This document shows, in pieces, positions 6,135-6,685 of a DNA stretch of 6,685 nucleotides. The stretch's first letter is position 1. Every line of letters begins with the position of its first letter. The position numbers and the translations under genes were made by a program. The notes under the pieces are model-generated. The model was not told the DNA's origin. It searched no databases and was given only the letters and a program-made list of their open reading frames with translations. This DNA is from an uncultured Saprospiraceae bacterium (GTDB taxonomy: Bacteria; Bacteroidota; Bacteroidia; Chitinophagales; Saprospiraceae): positions 1 to 6,685 of the forward strand of contig CALBVQ010000005.1 of assembly GCA_937969485.1 (NCBI GenBank), written 5' to 3'.

Positions 6135-6685
6135 ATGAAATTCAACAATTCTCTTTTCTCCTTACTCCTTATTCTTTTACCATTTTTTGGCGTAAGCCAA
6201 ATCAAAAATGGACTAAATGCTCAATTTAAGGAACACAAAATAATAACTCTCAACACTAAGGCACTGGTGAGCAACATGAAATCAAATGATGCCTACCCAT
6301 ATGTATTAAAACTAGAAAAGTACGAGATTACTCTTACTCCCACTGATTTAATAGCTCATGACTATGCTACTTTCAACTCTGAAGGCTATGCAGTTGCAAA
6401 GTCAGAAATGAAAACAATTCCCTACAGAGGTTATACTGCGAAAGGCGGAAAAGTGAGTTTAACAATAGGCGATGACTTTCTTTATGGATTTATACAAGAT
6501 GGTGAAAATACTTATTTTATAGAGCCAGCTCATTATTATGATCACGATACGAAATCGGGTGAATTTGTAATGTATGAAAAACAAGATGTAAAAGATACAG
6601 CACCCAAAACTTGTGGCACAGATGAAATTGAAGAGCAGTATGAAAAGATGAAATTTAAGAAAGGCGGCACAACGAAAATGATAGG
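6135..6685 (+). CDS. Secreted protein, probable propeptide of an M12B (reprolysin-like) metalloprotease, 3'-truncated by the window
   Basis: The frame is open from the ATG at 6135 to the window edge (183 codons plus two bases). It begins with a signal peptide: K2, a hydrophobic core (about 7-20) and likely cleavage before Gln22 (GVS|Q). The mature part contains a pattern recalling M12B propeptides: YRGY (97-100), a beta-rich stretch around VSLTIGDDFLYGFI, a tyrosine-Phe-IEP segment (127-131), then FVMYEKQDV and PKTCGT with Cys160. In ADAM-type zymogens a similar PKxCG cysteine blocks the active-site zinc (cysteine switch). The zinc-binding HExxHxxGxxH would lie downstream of the window, so protease activity is not shown here. 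The start has little Shine-Dalgarno signal. No neighbour shares its strand. The alternative is another secreted protein with an unrelated N-terminal domain. Confidence 0.55.
   Translation, partial: MKFNNSLFSLLLILLPFFGVSQIKNGLNAQFKEHKIITLNTKALVSNMKSNDAYPYVLKLEKYEITLTPTDLIAHDYATFNSEGYAVAKSEMKTIPYRGYTAKGGKVSLTIGDDFLYGFIQDGENTYFIEPAHYYDHDTKSGEFVMYEKQDVKDTAPKTCGTDEIEEQYEKMKFKKGGTTKMI

Overview
The window looks like chromosomal DNA of a low-GC member of the Bacteroidota, probably a free-living Cytophagales or Flavobacteriales type. This rests on the AT-rich starts with little Shine-Dalgarno signal, the pairing of a GMC flavoprotein with a lipobox-bearing gluconate-2-dehydrogenase-subunit-3 protein, a secreted metalloprotease-like gene, and a TAnnTTTG-type promoter match. 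The genus cannot be named from this sequence.

Layout. Positions 1-760 hold no convincing intact gene. The first 30 bases read in frame like the VGHSN motif of a histidine phosphatase, and the resemblance stops where a repeat-rich region begins. Inside that region, 270-460 is a strongly self-complementary fold-back element, framed by further related repeats. Next come two plus-strand genes 29 bases apart, probably one transcript: formate-tetrahydrofolate ligase (fhs, 761-2446) and a type I methionine aminopeptidase (2476-3231). The aminopeptidase stop codon overlaps, tail to tail, the stop of a minus-strand operon.

The minus-strand operon (5497 down to 3228) encodes a large GMC flavoprotein followed, with overlapping stop and start, by a small Tat/lipobox subunit. 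The flavoprotein carries the Cys-x5-Cys-x3-Cys spacing of the [3Fe-4S] site of bacterial FAD-dependent glucose dehydrogenases. The pair is best read as an exported sugar or polyol dehydrogenase. The large subunit has no signal peptide and presumably travels with the small one. No cytochrome subunit is present in the window.

Positions 5498-6134 are a divergent regulatory region with a possible minus-strand promoter, a leader hairpin and operator-like dyads. The window ends inside a plus-strand gene (6135 onward) for a secreted protein. Its N-terminal part resembles the propeptide of reprolysin-type (M12B) metalloproteases, including a cysteine-switch-like PKTCG.

Most of the window is ordinary metabolism. 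The unexplained parts are the fold-back element at 270-460, the cytochrome-less dehydrogenase pair and the unusual aminopeptidase.
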